The position numbers were made by a program, and so were the translations under genes. Positions 60,863 to 64,000 of a stretch of 64,000 nucleotides of DNA are shown one piece after another. Each line of letters starts with the position of its first letter. Within the stretch, counting starts at the first letter, position 1. The notes beneath the pieces were generated by a model, which was not told where the DNA came from, made no database searches, and saw only the letters and a program-made list of their open reading frames with translations. Location of the stretch: positions 2,480,001-2,544,000 of the forward strand of contig NZ_CP017668.1 of assembly GCF_001808185.1 (NCBI RefSeq), read 5' to 3'. Source of the stretch: Jeongeupia sp. USM3. GTDB taxonomy: Bacteria; Pseudomonadota; Gammaproteobacteria; Burkholderiales; Chitinibacteraceae.

Positions 60863-62062
60863 TTACAGCGTCGCCGTCAGCAAATCCGGCCCGAACACCT
60901 CGAAATGCACCCGCGCTGCCGCCACGCCCAAGCCCAGTAGCGCGCCGCGCTGCGCGGTCATGAACGCCAGCGGCCCGCACAGGTAGTAATCGGCATCGGG
61001 CCGGACGATCGCCGCCGCGTGTTCGGCCAGGTCAAACCGTCCGGCATGGTGGTAATCGGTGCCCAGCCGGTCTGCATCGCGCGCATCGTCGTAGAAGATC
61101 AGGTCGGCGATATTCGCCGCCGGCGCCAGCTCGCGCTTGAGGATGTGCCGGCCGCCGTGCGCGGCAACATGGACGAAGACGCCGGCCCGCTGCGGCTGGC
61201 GGGTGGCCAGATGCCGGCGCATCGCAACCATCGGCGTGACGCCGACGCCGGCCGAGATCATCACCACCGGCGTCGCCGCACCGGTGGCCAGCGCCAGATC
61301 GCCGAACGGGTTGCTGACCAGCCAGCGGCTGCCGACGTCGGCGTGGCGTGCCAGATGCATCGACACCAGCCCGTCCGGACGGACGTCGTCGCCGGCCTCC
61401 TGCTTGACGGTGATCCGCAGCGTCCTGCCGTCGGCGGCATCCGAGAGGCTGTACTGGCGCAGCTGGCGCAGGTGCGGCAGCTCGACCTGCACGCTGACGT
61501 ACTGGCCGGGCCGGAACGCCGGCGGTGGCGCGTCGTCGGTCGGCAGCAGTCGCAGCGAGACGGCGACGTCGCCCTCGTTCACCCGTTCGACGACCTCGTA
61601 TTCACGCAGGAAGCTCGCCGGGGTGATCCCGGCATCGTTGTACAGCACCGCCTCGCGCGCGATCAGCTCGCCGGCGAAGCGCCAGTACACGGTGTCCCAG
61701 GCCTCGGCGATCCCGGCGGTGACGGCGTCGCCGAGCACTTCGCCGATCGCCGCCATCAGGTGCCGGCCGACGATGGTGTACATGTCGGGCGAGATGCCGA
61801 GGCTGGCGTGCTTGTGGGCGATGCGGTTCAGCAGCGGTTCGATCGCGGCCGGGTGGTCGCAATGCTGCGCATAGGCATAGACCGCGCCGGCGAGCGCCTG
61901 CTTCTGTTCGCCCGACGCCTGGTTGCCCTGGTTGAAGACGTTGCGCAGCTCGGGGTGGGCGCCGAGCATCCGCTCGTAGAAGCGGCCGCTGATCGCGGTG
62001 GCGTTGGCGGCGACGACGGGCAGCGTGGCGGTGATGGTGGCGCGGTGGTCCGGTGCAAGCAC
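60863..62062 (-). CDS. hmp: Flavohemoprotein Hmp (nitric oxide dioxygenase)
   Basis: Converts NO and O2 to nitrate using NAD(P)H. 399 residues from a GTG at 62062 preceded by AAGGA; the longer frame is discarded. The globin domain (about 1-140) has RFYERMLGAHPELRNVFNQGNQASGEQKQALAGAVYAYAQH and the proximal histidine in NRIAHKHASLGI. The FAD domain has FRPGQYVSVQVELP and LRQYSLSDA, and the NAD domain has MISAGVGVTPMVAM and DYYLCGPLAFM. An NsrR-type operator lies 15-37 bases upstream and nsrR itself is the next gene upstream on the same strand. Confidence 0.96.
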   Translation of the reverse strand: MLAPDHRATITATLPVVAANATAISGRFYERMLGAHPELRNVFNQGNQASGEQKQALAGAVYAYAQHCDHPAAIEPLLNRIAHKHASLGISPDMYTIVGRHLMAAIGEVLGDAVTAGIAEAWDTVYWRFAGELIAREAVLYNDAGITPASFLREYEVVERVNEGDVAVSLRLLPTDDAPPPAFRPGQYVSVQVELPHLRQLRQYSLSDAADGRTLRITVKQEAGDDVRPDGLVSMHLARHADVGSRWLVSNPFGDLALATGAATPVVMISAGVGVTPMVAMRRHLATRQPQRAGVFVHVAAHGGRHILKRELAPAANIADLIFYDDARDADRLGTDYHHAGRFDLAEHAAAIVRPDADYYLCGPLAFMTAQRGALLGLGVAAARVHFEVFGPDLLTATL

Positions 62063-62076
62063 GGGGTTCTTCCTTT

Positions 62077-62099
62077 TAGTGGTATATAAAATACAACAA
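62077..62099 (-). promoter_or_regulatory. NsrR-type operator upstream of hmp
   Basis: Read on the minus strand, TTGTTGTATTT-T-ATATACCACTA matches about 15 of 22 positions of the 11-1-11 NsrR consensus (AAGATGYATTT and its complement). It lies directly before the hmp ribosome site, in an AT-rich promoter patch. Confidence 0.65.
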
Positions 62100-62151
62100 A
62101 TTGGGCCAAAGAAAGGCGGGAGCAGGCCCCGCCCGGTCGATCGGTCGGTGA

Positions 62152-62607
62152 TCAGTGTGTCGCCGCCGGCATGGCCACCATCCGGTGCATCTGCGCGATC
62201 AGCCCGGCGGTCGGTGCGGCGCAGATTTCGGCCAGCGTGTAGCCGTCGAGCGTCCGGTAGAACTGCTGCAAGGCATCGGCCAGCGCACCCCGCAGCCGGC
62301 AGCCGCTCCTGAGCACGCAGACTTCGCCTTCGCAGTCGATCAGCGCCGTCGTGCCTTCCATCTCGCGCAGGATCTGCCCGAGCGTCAGCGATCCGGCCGG
62401 CACGCCGAGGCGGATGCCGCCGCTGCGGCCGCGCGTGGCCGACACCCAGCCGAGGTGGACCAGCCGGTTGACGACCTTGACGAGGTGGTTGCGCGGTACG
62501 TCGAACTGCGCGGCGATCTCGGCGATGGTGACGAGGTCGCTGCGGTCGGGGTAGCTCAGGTACATCAGCACCCGGAGGCTGAGGTCGGTGTAGCGGGTCA
62601 GTTGCAT
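62152..62607 (-). CDS. nsrR: Nitric-oxide-sensing Rrf2-family repressor NsrR
   Basis: Iron-sulfur transcription repressor of 151 residues. It opens MQLTRYTDLSLRVLMYLSYPDR, has the winged helix IAAQFDVPRNHLVKVVNRLVHLGWV and the RGRSGGIRLG wing, and the cluster cysteines in CEGEVCVLRSGC. This spacing is that of NsrR rather than IscR. NO destroys the cluster and relieves repression. The gene is 90 bases upstream of hmp and carries a near-ideal operator before its own start, so autoregulation and hmp control are both indicated. Confidence 0.94.
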   Translation of the reverse strand: MQLTRYTDLSLRVLMYLSYPDRSDLVTIAEIAAQFDVPRNHLVKVVNRLVHLGWVSATRGRSGGIRLGVPAGSLTLGQILREMEGTTALIDCEGEVCVLRSGCRLRGALADALQQFYRTLDGYTLAEICAAPTAGLIAQMHRMVAMPAATH

Positions 62608-62618
62608 GGCGCGGCCCA

Positions 62619-62645
62619 ATAAGTTGCAAACATAATGCAACTTAT
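62619..62645 (-). promoter_or_regulatory. Palindromic NsrR-type operator upstream of nsrR
   Basis: ATAAGTTGCA (62619-62628) and TGCAACTTAT (62636-62645) form a perfect 10-bp inverted repeat with a 7-base centre. Within it the 23-base AAGTTGCA...TGCAACTT fits the NsrR consensus in length and in the outer bases. It starts 12 bases before the nsrR ATG. Confidence 0.8.
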
Positions 62646-62666
62646 GCCGGGCCGGCGCAAGGCGGG

Positions 62667-63425
62667 TCAGACCTGGCGGACTTCGACGCCCTTGGCGCGC
62701 AGTGCGGCAACGGTCGCCGGATCGGCCTGCTTGCCGGTGATCACCATGGCGATCTCGTCGGTACGCGCGAACAGCATGCCGCTGCCCTGACCGACCTTGC
62801 TGCTGTCGACGAGCACGACGAGCTTGCCGGCGTGGCGCACGACCTTCTGCTCCGAGAGCGCACTGATCAGGTTGTTCTTGAACAGCCCGTCGGCGGTCAG
62901 CCCGGAGCCCGAGGTGAACATCCAGTTGCTGCCGAACTGGCTGGCCTGATCGTCGCTGAGGCTGATCATGATGCCCTGGCTCGGGTCGTACTGGCCGCCC
63001 ATCAGCACCAGGTTCTGGTGGCCGTGCTCGATCAGATAGCTTGCCAGCGGATAGTAGTTGGTGATGATCTGCACCGGCTTGCCGCACAGCTCCTGGCCGA
63101 GCAGGAAGGCGGTCGAGCCGCAGTTGATGACGACGCTGTCACTGGCGCGCAGCAAGGTCGCCGCGGCCACGGCAATCCGGTGTTTCTCGTCGTAATTCGG
63201 CCGGTCGGCGAGTTCGAGCGGCAGCCAGCGGCCGCGTTCGGCCGGCGAGACCCGCTCGGCGCCGTTGCGCACCTTGCGCAGCTTGCCCGCGGCGTCGAGC
63301 TTGTTCAGGTCGCGGCGGGCGGTTGCCGGCGACATGCCGATCTCGTCGATCAGCTGGTGGACGCTGACGAGCGGGCTGCGCTCGAGCAGCGCCAGAATGG
63401 CGTTGTGTCTTTGTATTTCGGTCAT
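62667..63425 (-). CDS. DeoR-family regulator, UlaR-like
   Basis: A 252-residue repressor with an N-terminal DeoR helix-turn-helix (MTEIQRHNAILALLERSPLVSVHQLIDEIGMSPATARRDLNKLDAAGKLRK) and a C-terminal sugar-phosphate sensor domain (SVVINCGSTAFLLGQEL, GKLVVLVDSSKVGQGS). The immediate upstream neighbour is ulaG, so it is most likely the ortholog of UlaR, which senses L-ascorbate 6-phosphate. Four TGATCA-like sites spaced by about one helical turn lie directly before its ATG. Confidence 0.88.
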   Translation of the reverse strand: MTEIQRHNAILALLERSPLVSVHQLIDEIGMSPATARRDLNKLDAAGKLRKVRNGAERVSPAERGRWLPLELADRPNYDEKHRIAVAAATLLRASDSVVINCGSTAFLLGQELCGKPVQIITNYYPLASYLIEHGHQNLVLMGGQYDPSQGIMISLSDDQASQFGSNWMFTSGSGLTADGLFKNNLISALSEQKVVRHAGKLVVLVDSSKVGQGSGMLFARTDEIAMVITGKQADPATVAALRAKGVEVRQV

Positions 63426-63439
63426 GATGTGACCCGTTC

Positions 63440-63476
63440 TGATCAGATTATGATCATACCTGAATCAATGTGATCG
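63440..63476 (-). promoter_or_regulatory. Array of four helically phased TGATCA-like half-sites before the UlaR-like gene
   Basis: TGATCA at 63440 and 63451, TGAATCA at 63461 and TGATCG at 63471 start at intervals of 11, 10 and 10 bases, so all face one side of the helix. They end 15 bases before the ATG. This is the layout of an autoregulatory operator; the binding protein is inferred to be the UlaR-like product. Confidence 0.6.
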
Positions 63477-63504
63477 GCCTGTAGCCGAATCCGCTTGCGC
63501 AGTG

Positions 63505-63532
63505 GCAAAAGCCCCGCACAGGGCGGGGCTTC
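63505..63532 (-). terminator. Terminator after ulaG
   Basis: GCCCCGC and GCGGGGC pair (7 bp, extended by AA/TT), and on the minus strand the stem is followed by TTTT. It separates ulaG from the UlaR-like gene. Confidence 0.82.
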
Positions 63533-63537
63533 GGGAC

Positions 63538-64000
63538 TTACAGGAACGATGTGTAAGGCAGGTCCGGCTCGATGCTGAAGCAGTCATCGAAGCCGCGCGG
63601 GTAGTGGTACTCCATCCGGTCCTTGTCGGCCGGGAAGGTGAACTTGCCGCCGACCTGCCAGATGAAGGGCTTGAAGCCGTATTGCAGCCGGTCCTTCTTC
63701 ATGTCCCACAGCACGCGGATTTCCTGCGGGTCGGCCTGGAAGTTCGACCAGATGTCGTGGTGGAACGGAATCACCACCTGGGTCTTCAGCGATTCGGCCA
63801 TGCGCAGGATGTCGGCGCTGGTCATCTTGTCGGTGATGCCGCGCGGGTTCTCGCCGTACGAGCCGAGCGCGACATCGATCTTGTGCTCGTTGCCGTGCCT
63901 GGCGTAGCCGTTCGAATAGTGCGAATCGCCGCTGTGATAGAGGTTGCCGCCCGGCGTCTTGAACAGGTAGTTGACCGCGCGCAGGTCCATGCCGTCGGGC
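63538..64000 (-). CDS. ulaG: L-ascorbate-6-phosphate lactonase UlaG, C-terminal part (5' end outside window)
   Basis: Metallo-beta-lactamase-fold lactonase that opens L-ascorbate 6-phosphate at the start of anaerobic ascorbate use. About 154 residues of the usual ~354 are in the window. The segment AVNYLFKTPGGNLYHSGDSHYSN, GSYGENPRGITDKMTSADILRM, VIPFHHDIWSNFQADPQEIRVLW and the end DDCFSIEPDLPYTSFL are nearly identical in wording to enterobacterial UlaG. The frame is open through the window edge. The unusually high similarity to the enteric protein suggests strong conservation or transfer. Confidence 0.95.
   Translation of the reverse strand, partial: PDGMDLRAVNYLFKTPGGNLYHSGDSHYSNGYARHGNEHKIDVALGSYGENPRGITDKMTSADILRMAESLKTQVVIPFHHDIWSNFQADPQEIRVLWDMKKDRLQYGFKPFIWQVGGKFTFPADKDRMEYHYPRGFDDCFSIEPDLPYTSFL

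Overview
The window is 64 kb of high-GC, gene-dense chromosome (about two thirds G+C by eye), with short intergenic gaps and long operons. The tolQRAB-pal-cpoB-queE-queC block, a DksA whose zinc cysteines are mostly lost, a peroxiredoxin-glutaredoxin fusion, an AlgZ/AlgR-type LytTR pair and a BPSS1780-like membrane protein all point to a betaproteobacterium, most plausibly of the Neisseriales. I cannot resolve the genus. Nearly everything is ordinary chromosomal housekeeping; the exception is one AT-rich type VI secretion cargo island at about 31.37-34.25 kb.

Layout. 0-1.8 kb: end of ftsX and rpoH, the latter under a perfect CIRCE operator. 1.8-9.4 kb (minus): a long tolQ-tolR-tolA-tolB-pal-cpoB-queE-clc-queC series with a CLC chloride channel gene inside the queuosine genes. 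9.4-14.5 kb (minus): two tandem secreted paralogs, ruvB, a PAP2 phosphatase, ruvA, ruvC and a TonB-like gene. 14.6-17.2 kb (plus): cytochrome c, dksA, a Fur-family regulator and aroG. 17.2-22.2 kb: an orphan degenerate lipoyl/E3-binding protein, then a MaoC-Pta fusion with ackA, membrane proteins and dgkA. 22.2-28.6 kb: LytTR two-component pair, comM, truncated-hemoglobin-like protein, GlxA regulator and an MFS transporter. 28.8-34.2 kb: vgrG, a bifunctional M23/GH19 peptidoglycan-degrading effector, and a periplasmic immunity gene carrying a G10 tract that leaves it apparently out of frame.

34.2-48.5 kb: Lpd-like flavoenzyme, Prx-Grx fusion, MscS channel, two TSUP permeases, EVE and cysteine-cluster proteins, PfkB kinase, degenerate GGDEF protein, Alg10-like membrane protein, HlyIII, WrbA, purC and aqpZ. 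48.6-57.8 kb: PaiB-like protein, AlkD, purK / small membrane protein / purE, an acetyltransferase, a PatB aminotransferase, an amino-acid ABC importer and an Fe-alcohol dehydrogenase. 57.8-64 kb: EamA and BenE transporters, a 540-bp nested-inverted-repeat element, hmp and nsrR with matching NsrR-type operators, and an ulaR/ulaG-like ascorbate pair cut by the window end.

Besides genes there are three interspersed repeat types. Family B has four copies; each begins right after a stop codon in the orientation of that gene and folds into a hairpin whose stem sequence differs between copies while pairing is kept in at least three. Family A has three copies. One MITE-like element fills the convergent gap between benE and hmp. 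No tRNA, rRNA, CRISPR array, integrase or transposase gene was seen.
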